NCBI GenBank assembly: GCA_963674575.2
Contig: CAXXQT010000005.1
Location: 62,001 to 126,000 of the forward strand
Direction: 5' to 3'
Length of the DNA: 64,000 bases
DNA from: JAAYAY01 sp963674575
Lineage (GTDB): Bacteria; Planctomycetota; Planctomycetia; Pirellulales; Thermoguttaceae
Shown here: in pieces, positions 16,923 to 25,207 of the stretch
Position numbering within the stretch: position 1 is the first letter of the stretch
How the letters are laid out: the number at the start of each line of letters is the position of its first letter
Translations under genes and position numbers: made by a program
The notes under the pieces: model-generated
The model's database searches: none
Told to the model about the DNA's origin: nothing
Seen by the model: only the letters and a program-made list of their open reading frames with translations

Positions 16923-19115
16923 CTACTCAGGCATCGGGATTGCCGCTCCATAGTAAACGCAGCGGTGGCGGTTGTCGTCGAAGGCGAAATGGAGGTAGCG
17001 GCCGTCGGGGCTGATGAAGCCGTCGGGGTAGTTGAGACGCCCGCCCTTGTCGACGGACTCGGGAACGAGCACGCGCCGGTAGGGCCAGGTCTTCAGCCCG
17101 TTGAAGCTGATCCAGAGCGAGAGCGGACTGCGGTGCTTGGGGTTGGGATTGTGGAGGATCGCGACGCGATCGCCGCCCAGGCTGTAGAGCGTTGCCTTGG
17201 AGCCCGGGTTGGGGATGTCCGTTTTTCGAGCGAATTCGGGCCAGGTCCGCCCGCCGTCTTTCGACTCGGCGTAGTACAAGACGCCGCCCAGTCCGTCGGC
17301 GCGGATGATCATGGCGATCGTGCCGTCGGCCAGCTCCACAATGTTGGCCTCGGCCCAGCAATGGTGGTTTTCGTTTTCCGTCAACCGGATGTTGCCAAAG
17401 ACTTCCCAGGTCTTGCCTCCGTCGGAACTGGCGATGACGCCGTTTCGCGAATCGCGGGGCGTGTGGATGAAGCGGCCCTTGCTGATCTTGTGCCCTTCCT
17501 CGTCGCAATGGGTGTACCATTGGTAGGGCATGAGGATCCGCCCGTCGCGGGTCGTAATGTGGTTGCGAATGAAGGAGCGATCGGCCAGCTTGCCCGGGGC
17601 CGGCTCCAGGGGCGACCAAGTGCGGCAGCCGTCCGTGCTGCGGGCGAAGTAGGTCTTCCAGTCGCCGAACCCGCCGTTATGGACCGCCACGACCAGCATG
17701 CAGTGGTCGGGGAAAACGGAAAGCTCGCACGGGCAGAGGGCCTTGTTGGGATCCTTGGATTTGACGCCGAAATCGATCGGTTCCATGGGCGACCAGGTCT
17801 TGCCCTGGTCCGTGCTCCGTCCGATCAACACGCGGTTGGCCGGCATGGGCTCCGTGTCGCCGTCGCCGAGCATGACGAGGACCCAACTGCCGTCGGGCAG
17901 TTGACGGAGCGTCGTGTCGCACACGAGTTTGTTGGGCGACTTGCCATCGAAGACCACGCACGTGCGATCCTCGTGGGCGTCGACCTCCTCGATCTTGAAC
18001 CGCACGGAAACGACGGAGTGCTTGCGCTTGTCCTTCCAGTACTTGAGATAGGTGGTGGCCACGAAGGTTCCGTCGGGTAGCAGTTCCAGGCCCGGGTATC
18101 CGCAGTCGGTGCCGGCATAGTTGTGGAGCAGCTTGATCCGGTATTGTCCTTCCCGCTGGTGGAGGATGTCGTCGTAGGTGCCAACCCAACCGACGAAATG
18201 TCCCCGGGTCGGGCTCTTCGGGGCCATGTCGCGAAAGACGATCACGAGCCGGCCGTCGGCGGCGTAGCGGGCCTGGTGACGATCGCCCGTCAGGGCGCCC
18301 TGCATCCGCTTGGGCTCCGACCACGTCTGGCCTTCATCGTCGGAGACCATGAAGAGGGAGTTGATTTCTCGCGTGTTTTCTCGCATCAGACAGAGCAGTT
18401 GTTTGCCGTTGGGGGAACGGATGATGCAGGGTTCGCAGGGCTTGCGGTCGGGAATGTCGCAGGTCACGCGAACCGGGCCCCAGGTGAGGCCGCCGTCGGT
18501 CGAGATGCTCTGGACGACGTTGTTCGACAGCCGGTTGGGATCGTTTGCACGGCGGGCGTTCGTGGCGGCCAGGAGCTTCTTGCCGCCCTCGATGGGCACG
18601 ATCGTGCACCAGGGCATGACCGACTTCTCCATCTGGAGGCCTTCGATGGTTTTCATGTCGGTCCACGTTTTGCCGTCGTCTTCCGAATAGCCGGAAACGA
18701 GCCCGGCGCCGAGTTGGGCGAAGACGAACAGCCGGGCTTTCCCCTCAGGATCGACGAGCCGGTAGATGGCCGGGCAGTTTTTCACCTTGTGCCAACTGTC
18801 GGGAACCGGCAGCAGTTCGCTCCACGTCTTGCCGCCGTCGTCGCTTCGCTTCATGGGCCCGCACTCGCCACCGTGGTTGTAGGTCCATACGGCGAACATG
18901 GTCTTGCCGTCGGGCAGGAGCACCGTCGTCGGGTGCCCTTGATAGACGGTTTCTGTTCCCGCCGCGATCACAACCTGGCGATCGGCCTGCTGGGACAGAT
19001 CGACCAGCGGGATGGTGAAGGAAGGGGAGATGGCCGGCTCGTCGGCCGAGAGAAACGAAGCCGAACCGGCGGCAAGCAGACCGACGGTGAGGCACGTGAA
19101 CATGATGCGTTTCAT
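16923..19115 (-). CDS. Secreted sialidase-like protein, two tandem Asp-box propellers
   Basis: A 730-residue protein with a signal peptide (about residues 1-24). I count eight Asp-box-type motifs, S-x-D-x-G-x-T-W and close variants: SDDGGKTW, SEDDGKTW, STDGGLTW, SDDEGQTW, STDQGKTW, STDGCRTW, SSDGGKTW and SKDGGRTW. They fall into two groups (residues about 85-260 and 425-640), each the size of one six-bladed sialidase (BNR) domain, so this is a tandem two-propeller protein. Family members are exo-sialidases or other glycoside-acting proteins. The sialidase arginine triad cannot be confirmed by eye, so activity is open. Confidence 0.75.
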   Translation of the reverse strand: MKRIMFTCLTVGLLAAGSASFLSADEPAISPSFTIPLVDLSQQADRQVVIAAGTETVYQGHPTTVLLPDGKTMFAVWTYNHGGECGPMKRSDDGGKTWSELLPVPDSWHKVKNCPAIYRLVDPEGKARLFVFAQLGAGLVSGYSEDDGKTWTDMKTIEGLQMEKSVMPWCTIVPIEGGKKLLAATNARRANDPNRLSNNVVQSISTDGGLTWGPVRVTCDIPDRKPCEPCIIRSPNGKQLLCLMRENTREINSLFMVSDDEGQTWSEPKRMQGALTGDRHQARYAADGRLVIVFRDMAPKSPTRGHFVGWVGTYDDILHQREGQYRIKLLHNYAGTDCGYPGLELLPDGTFVATTYLKYWKDKRKHSVVSVRFKIEEVDAHEDRTCVVFDGKSPNKLVCDTTLRQLPDGSWVLVMLGDGDTEPMPANRVLIGRSTDQGKTWSPMEPIDFGVKSKDPNKALCPCELSVFPDHCMLVVAVHNGGFGDWKTYFARSTDGCRTWSPLEPAPGKLADRSFIRNHITTRDGRILMPYQWYTHCDEEGHKISKGRFIHTPRDSRNGVIASSDGGKTWEVFGNIRLTENENHHCWAEANIVELADGTIAMIIRADGLGGVLYYAESKDGGRTWPEFARKTDIPNPGSKATLYSLGGDRVAILHNPNPKHRSPLSLWISFNGLKTWPYRRVLVPESVDKGGRLNYPDGFISPDGRYLHFAFDDNRHRCVYYGAAIPMPE

Positions 19116-19139
19116 GGTTGCCTTTTTTCTGATATCCTA

Positions 19140-19247
19140 CTCAAAGTGAAAACGAATGATGGTGGGGAGAAGGCTGAAGACCGAAGGCCTAAGGCTGAAG
19201 GACGGCAAAACAAGGGGCTACGAGAGTCCCGTCTTTTTCACTTTGAG
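19140..19247. repeat. Small element with 13-bp terminal inverted repeats
   Basis: CTCAAAGTGAAAA (19140-19152) is exactly inverted as TTTTCACTTTGAG (19235-19247). The 82-base interior carries the GCTGAAGACCGAAGG words shared with 416-494. This 108-base unit has the form of a miniature inverted-repeat element. No target-site duplication is obvious. Confidence 0.65.
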
Positions 19248-19321
19248 AAACTAACCGATCCGATCGATGGCTTCAAGTCTTTCGGATCGGGCGACAGGAG
19301 AACCGCAAAGTCATGAAGGAA

Positions 19322-19395
19322 GGGGACAGGTCCATGTTTTCGGGCAACGCGTGTTCGCGAAAGTACCTTGCTGGCCGAAAAATGGACCAGTCCCC
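19322..19395 (+). repeat. GGGGACAGGTCC palindromic repeat, copy 2
   Basis: A 74-base hairpin element opening GGGGACAGGTCCATGTTTTC and closing CCGAAAAATGGACCAGTCCC plus C. It lies 28 bases before the Nramp-like gene. The reverse complement of 20715-20788 matches it at most positions over the full 74 bases. Confidence 0.8.
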
Positions 19396-19423
19396 ACGTA
19401 AATTGCCTGCTTGACTCCGCATC

Positions 19424-20686
19424 ATGTCGAAAGCACGACGCAATCCGCTCGCCTTGATCGGCCCAGGTATCCTGGTCGCCGCCACCGGGGTTGGCGCCGG
19501 GGATCTTGCCGCGGCCTCGTTTGCCGGCGGCCAACTCGGCTTGGCCATCCTGTGGGCCGTTCTGCTCGGGGCCTTTTTCAAGTTCGTCCTCAACGAGGGA
19601 CTTGCCCGGTGGCAACTGGCGACGGGGACGACGCCGCTTCAGGGCTGGGCGGCCCATTTTGGCAAGCCGGTCCGATGGGCGTTTCTCGCGTATCTTGTCA
19701 TTTGGAGTTTCCTGGTCGGCGCCATGTTGATGAGCGCCGCCGGGGTGACGAGCCTGGCGATCTATGCCCCGCTCGCCGATCATGGAGCCAACAAGATCCT
19801 CTACGGAATCGCTCACAGCATTCTCGCCCTGGTCTTTATTCGCTTCGGCGGGTATCGCCTGTTTCAGCGGGTGATGAATGTTTGTATTGCCTTGATGTTT
19901 GCCATCGTCGTGGTGACGGCCGTCGCGTTGCGCCCGCCGATTGGTGAATTGGTGCGGGGCCTCTTCTGGCCGGCCATTCCGGATACTCCGGGAAGCGTCA
20001 CGTGGACCGTTGCCTTGATCGGCGGCGTGGGGGGCACGCTGACGATTCTCTGTTACGGATATTGGATTCGCGAGGAAGGCAGATACGGCTCTGAAGATCT
20101 GGCCATCTGCCGGATCGACCTGGCGATCGGATACGGCATGACCGCCTTGTTCGGCCTGGCCATGGTGGTGATCGGCTCATCCCTGGGGCCGATGAAAGGC
20201 GGGGGAGCCACGTTGGTTGTCGGGATCGCGGGAGAGCTCGAAGAAGCGCTGGGGCCAACGTGCAAGTGGGCCTTTCTCCTGGGGGCATGGGGGGCTGTGT
20301 TCAGCAGTCTCCTCGGGGTCTGGCAGAGCGTGCCGTACCTGTTCGCCGATTTCTGGTCGCTGAACCGGAGTGGTTCCGCCCGGGAGGGCGAAGGGGCGAT
20401 CGACACTCGATCCGGTCCATACCAAATCTACTTGCACGGCATCGCCCTCGTGCCGATCCTGGGCCTTGCGGCCATGGATTTCAGGACCGTCACCAAAACC
20501 TACGCGGTCGTCGGGGCGTTGTTTGTTCCCATGCTGGCCGGGGCGCTCCTGGTGCTGAACGGTCGTGCGGAATGGGTTGGGGCGAAACACAAGAACCGCA
20601 TTGGGACGTCGCTGATCCTGGTCGCAACGTTGGGGTTCTTTCTATTGGCAGGGCTCTTGTCGATTCGGGCCAGGTTCTTCGGATAG
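19424..20686 (+). CDS. Nramp-family transporter with non-canonical metal-site motifs
   Basis: A 420-residue membrane protein of about eleven helices with Nramp-fold hallmarks: GPGILVAATGVGAGDLAAASFAGG in helix 1, and the GAWGAVFSSLLGVWQSVPYLFADFW region. Classical Mn/Fe Nramps carry DPGN in helix 1 and MPH in helix 6. Here the helix-1 position reads VGAGDL, and the helix-6 region reads GGTLTILCYGYWIREEG with no MPH. The fold is recognisable but the substrate site differs, so Mn2+ or Fe2+ transport should not be assumed. The gene stands alone on the plus strand, flanked by inverted copies of a 74-base repeat. The ATG at 19424 fits the family start. Confidence 0.8.
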   Translation: MSKARRNPLALIGPGILVAATGVGAGDLAAASFAGGQLGLAILWAVLLGAFFKFVLNEGLARWQLATGTTPLQGWAAHFGKPVRWAFLAYLVIWSFLVGAMLMSAAGVTSLAIYAPLADHGANKILYGIAHSILALVFIRFGGYRLFQRVMNVCIALMFAIVVVTAVALRPPIGELVRGLFWPAIPDTPGSVTWTVALIGGVGGTLTILCYGYWIREEGRYGSEDLAICRIDLAIGYGMTALFGLAMVVIGSSLGPMKGGGATLVVGIAGELEEALGPTCKWAFLLGAWGAVFSSLLGVWQSVPYLFADFWSLNRSGSAREGEGAIDTRSGPYQIYLHGIALVPILGLAAMDFRTVTKTYAVVGALFVPMLAGALLVLNGRAEWVGAKHKNRIGTSLILVATLGFFLLAGLLSIRARFFG

Positions 20687-20714
20687 CCGCGGGGCAAGAG
20701 GCTGGCCGAGCCAT

Positions 20715-20788
20715 GGGGACTGGTCCATTTTTCGGTCAGCAAGGCTCTTTGGCGATCATGCGCCGCCCGAAAACATGGACCTGTCCCC
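20715..20788 (-). repeat. GGGGACAGGTCC palindromic repeat, copy 3 (inverted)
   Basis: A 74-base element opening GGGGACTGGTCCATTTTTCG and closing AAACATGGACCTGTCCCC. It lies 28 bases after the Nramp-like stop, in opposite orientation to copy 2. Length and most bases match copy 2. Confidence 0.8.
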
Positions 20789-20838
20789 TTCCCTCACCAG
20801 GTTCGCCGCCCTGGGCAACCAACTGTGATGTGTCGCGA

Positions 20839-22956
20839 TCACTCATCGACAGGCTGATCTTCGGCTTGCAACTCCGGCCGGTGTTTCTCGACAAACGCTT
20901 GAACGGACGGGCCCGCTATCCTGTCCACTTCTTCTCCGTTCTTGCAGAACATGAGCGTCGGAATCTGCTGGACGCCAAAGGCATTCGCGGTCTCGCGCTT
21001 CTTGTCGAGATTTACATCGAAAATCGGAATACCCTCTTCCTGCAACTCGCGAACTTTGGGCCACGCCTTCTGGCACGGCTTGCACCAATCCGCGTTGAAA
21101 AACAGCAGCATTGCCTGTTTGGCTCCCGCTTCTCCGACAAGCTCCTTCAAGACGGCGCGGCGATCCAATGAGGACGTGTGATCCTCCGCGGGGGGAGCGG
21201 GGACATCTTGAGTTGTCTCCGCGGTGGCGATGCGGAGAATCGCTCTTCGCATTTCGCACTGCCCGGCGGCATCGTTAACAGTGACCCAGCAACGGGCGTT
21301 CTCCGTCGGGGCCACGCAGAGACAATTCACGACGTAACGGCCCGTCGCATCCGCCTTCACGCTCTGATTCTGCCAGGTAAATAGATTTCCCTCACGCTGG
21401 TATGCCCGAGACACCTGCTGAGGTTTGAAGGCGTCATCCAAGTCGATGGAGATCGATAGACCGGTCAGGCGTTGCTTCTTCGGGCTGCGTACCTCCAGGA
21501 TCAGCCAAACGCTCTCGCCTGCCGTGGCAACATCGGTTCGCGTAGGCGAATCGTAGGTGGGCGAGAAATAGGTGTCGATCTCGAGTGGCTCCTCCGTCCG
21601 GAGCGTGGGCGGCATTTGCTTGTTGGCACTTGTTGTTTTTGCCGCATCTCCTGCTTCGCCCACATCAACAGGGTCCCACTTCAGATTCGGGTCAAGCAGT
21701 TCGTTCACGCGACGCTGGATGATCTCGTTCTTTCTTTGCTCGCGTTCGCCGATCTGGCTCTCGATCACGTCGAGTCGTCGGCGGAAGGCGGCCAGTTCGC
21801 CGCGTTGAAGCTGTTGACGGGCCTTGAAGGCCTTCGCAACGAGGCTCTTGAGGGTCTCCTTGATCGTTTCTGCGTCCTTCGAACCCGGCGTCAGGGGCGT
21901 CTGGCGATATTTTCCGGCCAGCCGTTCCGTGTACGTTTCCAACCGCTCATACGTCTCCCGCAAGGTTGAGAGTTCATCCGGTGTCGGCCCGGATGAAAAC
22001 CCTATGGGCGGGGGCGCATAGCGCGGCGCCGTGGCATTCGACGCCATGCGGGGATTGGCGCTGGCGGCTGCCGAAACGTCCTCCGCTGTCGTTGCGTCGC
22101 CCGTATTCACCTTGGCCGGCATCACCGTGATCGGAGGCCATGTTGCACGCACCTCGAAGTAGTTGCCATGGGCCTCCGCCAGGCGGTCGTGCAGTTCGCG
22201 TGCCGTGAGGCCACTTGCCCACACCCGGCCAAGTCGTTCCAGCGTGATCGTGCCATCGGGCTGGACTGTGAATGTACGATCCCACATCGGATCGCCCTGA
22301 CTTCCGAAGCAGAGTTGGTCGCCGATCTTGATGCGGTAGGGGGCCTTCGACAAGTTCACTTGACTGTTGAGCCGCTCTACTTCCTTCTTCGCATTGGCGG
22401 CCGACACGATGTAGACGTGCGTGATCAGCCAGTGCTGACGGTCAGGCTCCCGGTTAGCTCTCAAGGCAAGTATGACCCGTGGATCGTCGCCCAGTTTGGG
22501 GTCCTCCTTCTTCACCTTTGCCGGCCCTGAAACAACGCACGCCTGGTTGTTCATGACGGCCACCATTTCGATGCGGAGCGACGCGACCTCGACATCCGCT
22601 CGTAACTTCGCTATGAATTCCTGCGTGCCATACCTCCTATTTGTGCTGGAAGTGAGCGCTGCCGCATGCTCCTGCTTGTCGGCAAGCACGGATGCCAGGT
22701 AGTACACGGCCACCGTTTGGGGATCGGTGAACATGGGCAGCGGAGCATCCCAGGCCGAGTCCGGCACGTCCGAAACAGCCCGAAGCGGCTCGCCGCTCGG
22801 TGCGTCTTGCTTCGGCTCATCTTGCTTCGGCTCATCTTGCTTCGGCTCATCTTGCTTCGGCGCGGGGGCCGGCGGCGGCGAGTCCTCCTGGCCCAGGCTG
22901 TAGGGTAGCGGCAGCAGGATGGTCAGAAGCAAGGCAATCCGTGCATGTCGTTTCAT
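20839..22956 (-). CDS. Polysaccharide-export-like / thioredoxin fusion protein
   Basis: A 705-residue exported protein. ATG at 22956 follows AAGGAGAG and opens a signal peptide (MKRHARIALLLTILLPLPYS); the longer frame to 23139 overlaps the kinase gene and is rejected. In order: signal peptide; acidic DEPKQ tandem repeats (about residues 30-50); an SnoaL- or NTF2-like segment (about 70-200, tentative); a poly_export-type segment IKIGDQLCFG...VQPDGTITLERLGRV (about 205-275); a helical coiled-coil stretch (about 330-450); a beta-sandwich (about 480-590); and a thioredoxin domain with C625-K-P-C628. A thiol-disulfide role outside the cytoplasm is likely. This domain combination is unfamiliar to me. 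It is third in a minus-strand run after sigma factor and kinase. Confidence 0.7.
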   Translation of the reverse strand: MKRHARIALLLTILLPLPYSLGQEDSPPPAPAPKQDEPKQDEPKQDEPKQDAPSGEPLRAVSDVPDSAWDAPLPMFTDPQTVAVYYLASVLADKQEHAAALTSSTNRRYGTQEFIAKLRADVEVASLRIEMVAVMNNQACVVSGPAKVKKEDPKLGDDPRVILALRANREPDRQHWLITHVYIVSAANAKKEVERLNSQVNLSKAPYRIKIGDQLCFGSQGDPMWDRTFTVQPDGTITLERLGRVWASGLTARELHDRLAEAHGNYFEVRATWPPITVMPAKVNTGDATTAEDVSAAASANPRMASNATAPRYAPPPIGFSSGPTPDELSTLRETYERLETYTERLAGKYRQTPLTPGSKDAETIKETLKSLVAKAFKARQQLQRGELAAFRRRLDVIESQIGEREQRKNEIIQRRVNELLDPNLKWDPVDVGEAGDAAKTTSANKQMPPTLRTEEPLEIDTYFSPTYDSPTRTDVATAGESVWLILEVRSPKKQRLTGLSISIDLDDAFKPQQVSRAYQREGNLFTWQNQSVKADATGRYVVNCLCVAPTENARCWVTVNDAAGQCEMRRAILRIATAETTQDVPAPPAEDHTSSLDRRAVLKELVGEAGAKQAMLLFFNADWCKPCQKAWPKVRELQEEGIPIFDVNLDKKRETANAFGVQQIPTLMFCKNGEEVDRIAGPSVQAFVEKHRPELQAEDQPVDE
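22805..22861 (-). repeat. 15-bp in-frame tandem repeat (DEPKQ)
   Basis: Nearly four copies of a 15-base unit, CTTGCTTCGGCTCAT on the plus strand, encode DEPKQ repeats just after the signal peptide of the thioredoxin fusion. Copies are essentially identical, which suggests recent slippage. Length variation would change only an acidic linker. Confidence 0.8.
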
Positions 22957-22996
22957 GACGTTCTCTCCTTTTCGTGAGAAGAGGCCGCGGCCTCCT

Positions 22997-24535
22997 CTAT
23001 TTCTCGTCCACCGCCGTACCGCCCCAGTCGCGGGCGGCACGCTCCTCAAACGTACGAAGGTCGGAGTCCAATTTCTGGCAGTTCTGCTTGACGGTGTCGT
23101 GCCATGCTGCGGGCGAAGGCTGGTCTTCAGGCTCAGCATTTGCGGACGGCGGCGAAGTCACGTCCGGTCGCACTTGCGCTGGAGCCGCTTGAGCGTCTGG
23201 AGATTGGTTTTTGGGGAGGACGACCTTGACCGTGTTCCCTTGCGGCTTTGTCCGGCCGGGCAGGTTGGAAGTCGGCCAGAACACCACTGCGCACAGTCCG
23301 ACCGCAACAGTGACGATCGCGCACGTTGCCGCCAACCATCGACCGAAAATCGAGACGACGCCGCGTTTGCGAGATGACGACTCAAGCGACATTGGCAACG
23401 GCACGACTGTCGGTTGCTGAAGGTGGGCGAGGCATTGTTCCAGAAGTTCGGCAATCTCGCCCGCCGACTGGTAGCGATCGTCGGGCTGCTTGGCCATGAG
23501 CCGGTCGATAACCCGGCAGAGCCACTGGGGAATGTCCGGGTTGATTTCGCGGATCGGCCTGGGGGCTTCGTCGGTGATTCGCCGCAGGACGCCGTAACTC
23601 GTTTCGGCGCGGAACGGGGCCCGGGCGGTACACGCGGCGTAGAGCATGCTGCCCAGGCTGAACAGGTCGCTCCGCCGATCGATCGCTTCGCCCCGGGCCT
23701 GTTCGGGCGACATGTATTGGGGAGTTCCGGCAATCACGCCCGAGCGGGTCAGGCTGGCGTCGTCGGCGGCACGGGCCAGGCCGAAGTCCGTAATCAGTAC
23801 CCGCTCGACGCCCTCCGACAGGAGGATGTTGGCCGGCTTGATGTCGCGATGGACGAGCCCCTGGGCGTGGGCGGCGGCCAGTCCGGACGCTGTCTGCATC
23901 CCCACACGCAGCACCTCGGCCGTCGAAAGGGGGCCCGAATCGTCGAGCCGCCGCTGGAGGGAAGTCCCACGCACATAAGGCGTGACCAGGTAGGGCAGGT
24001 TGTCGGCTTCGGCCACGCCGTAGATTTCGATGACGTTGTCGTGAACCACGGCCGCGGCGGCTCTGGCCTCGCGAGAGAATCTCGCCCGGGCCGCACCGCT
24101 GCCGGCCAGGATCGGATTGAGAGTCTTGATCGCCACGCAACGGTCCAGCGAGGGATCGAGGGCTTTCAGGACGACTCCCATTCCCCCCGATCCGACAACG
24201 CCCATGATCTCGTAGTTGCCGAGGCGACTCAGCATCTGCGGATTGTCGGTTGGGGCAAGGTGATCGAGGACCTGCTGCACCATCAGGTTCCGTGCCGGGG
24301 AATCGGCCGGAAGCGTTTGCTCCGAGAGGGGTTCCAGTTCGTATGGGGAGTCCGACAGGTATTCTTCCGCCTGGTCCCACCAGTTCTTGTCGACCACGTC
24401 CGACTCGAGCCGCTCCGAACACGCCGCGCACCCGCTGAGATGCTCGGTGAACTCGGCCAGGTCTGCGTCGGACATTTCGTGGCGCAGAAACCGAGCGATT
24501 CGTTCAGCGTCGCAGTGCTTCGAACCGGTGTTCAT
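22997..24535 (-). CDS. Ser/Thr protein kinase with N-terminal anti-sigma-type zinc motif
   Basis: A 512-residue membrane kinase. The N-terminus holds H32-x3-C36-x2-C39 (HLSGCAAC), the zinc signature of ZAS anti-sigma factors, with a further His-Cys pair at residues 7-8. The kinase domain (about 107-380) is complete: VGSGGMGVV loop, VAIK Lys137, HRDIKPAN catalytic loop with Asp231, DFG at 250-252 and SPEQARG. One transmembrane helix follows (about 398-425), then a proline/serine-rich tail. It starts 12 bases after the stop of the ECF sigma gene, so the pair is co-transcribed. A likely role is to hold or release the sigma factor in response to an envelope signal, with phosphorylation as a control; this is inference. 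Confidence 0.88.
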   Translation of the reverse strand: MNTGSKHCDAERIARFLRHEMSDADLAEFTEHLSGCAACSERLESDVVDKNWWDQAEEYLSDSPYELEPLSEQTLPADSPARNLMVQQVLDHLAPTDNPQMLSRLGNYEIMGVVGSGGMGVVLKALDPSLDRCVAIKTLNPILAGSGAARARFSREARAAAAVVHDNVIEIYGVAEADNLPYLVTPYVRGTSLQRRLDDSGPLSTAEVLRVGMQTASGLAAAHAQGLVHRDIKPANILLSEGVERVLITDFGLARAADDASLTRSGVIAGTPQYMSPEQARGEAIDRRSDLFSLGSMLYAACTARAPFRAETSYGVLRRITDEAPRPIREINPDIPQWLCRVIDRLMAKQPDDRYQSAGEIAELLEQCLAHLQQPTVVPLPMSLESSSRKRGVVSIFGRWLAATCAIVTVAVGLCAVVFWPTSNLPGRTKPQGNTVKVVLPKNQSPDAQAAPAQVRPDVTSPPSANAEPEDQPSPAAWHDTVKQNCQKLDSDLRTFEERAARDWGGTAVDEK

Positions 24536-24547
24536 GTCGGCAAACCC

Positions 24548-25207
24548 TCAGTTCTCGGGCGGCTGATGTGTTTTTGAGTCATGTTCGGTGACCTTGTCGC
24601 GCGTCAGATGTGTTTCTGATTCATGTTCCGCGACCTTATCTCGCAGACGCTGGATCACGCGGCTTCGTGCAACGTAGACGGCCCCGACCGATTTTCCCAG
24701 TTCGTCTGCCACCTCGGGGATGGACCTGCCTTCCACGGCCGACAGCCAGAAGGCCAGCCACGTGCTTTCCTCGAACTCGTCCCGGGCCCCTCTAGCCGCC
24801 CAGCGAAAGACTTCGCGTTGATACTCACGCTCCAGTTCCAACTCTGCGTCGTCGGCCCTGCTGTCGGAACTGTCCTGCAAACGCAGTTGGGCCGACGTAC
24901 CCCCCTCGGCAGGCATAGGATCGGCGGCACGCAGTTGATCGATCACCGCATTTTTGGCGACGGTGTGGAGCCAGGTGCGAAACCTGGCCCGCCGGGGACT
25001 GGCCTGCCACTGCTCGATCGCTCGCGAAACGGAGAGCAATACCCGCTGCGCCATATCCTGGGCGTCCGCGTCCTGGAGTCCTTTCCGCCGCCCGATCCGA
25101 TACACGAGGGGCCGGTAGATCGCGGTGAACTGGCGCCAGGCTTCGCAATCGGCCAGGTCGGCAAGACGCACGAGCAAGCTGTCGCGTGTTTCCGGAATCT
25201 GATTCAA
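24548..25207 (-). CDS. ECF-type RNA polymerase sigma factor (kinase-linked)
   Basis: A 219-residue ECF sigma factor. The start is the TTG at 25207, because GGAGGAG lies about six bases upstream and planctomycete relatives begin similarly (NQIPETRDSLLVRL). Region 2 contains YRIGRRKGLQDADAQDMAQRVLLSVSRAIEQW and FRTWLHTVAKNAVIDQLR; region 4 contains FWLSAVEGRSIPEVADELGKSVGAVYVARSRVIQRLRDKV. The C-terminus carries a 14-residue duplication (EHESETHLTRDKV / EHDSKTHQ) from a 42-base tandem repeat. It heads the run sigma, kinase, thioredoxin fusion. Confidence 0.9.
   Translation of the reverse strand: MNQIPETRDSLLVRLADLADCEAWRQFTAIYRPLVYRIGRRKGLQDADAQDMAQRVLLSVSRAIEQWQASPRRARFRTWLHTVAKNAVIDQLRAADPMPAEGGTSAQLRLQDSSDSRADDAELELEREYQREVFRWAARGARDEFEESTWLAFWLSAVEGRSIPEVADELGKSVGAVYVARSRVIQRLRDKVAEHESETHLTRDKVTEHDSKTHQPPEN
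24563..24646 (-). repeat. 42-bp tandem duplication at the sigma factor 3' end
   Basis: Two diverged 42-base units (for example GATGTGTTTTTGAGTCATG and GATGTGTTTCTGATTCATG, offset by 42) encode the repeated DKV-EH-SETH tail of the ECF sigma factor. The frame is kept. The tail is likely a dispensable extension. Confidence 0.75.

Noticed and set aside
22805..22861. Possible CRISPR-like or regulatory array.
   Set aside because: It is a 15-base tandem repeat with no spacers, in frame inside a gene, encoding DEPKQ.
22957..23139. N-terminal extension of the thioredoxin fusion into the kinase gene.
   Set aside because: The ATG at 22956 has AAGGAGAG upstream and opens a signal peptide; the extension would bury it.
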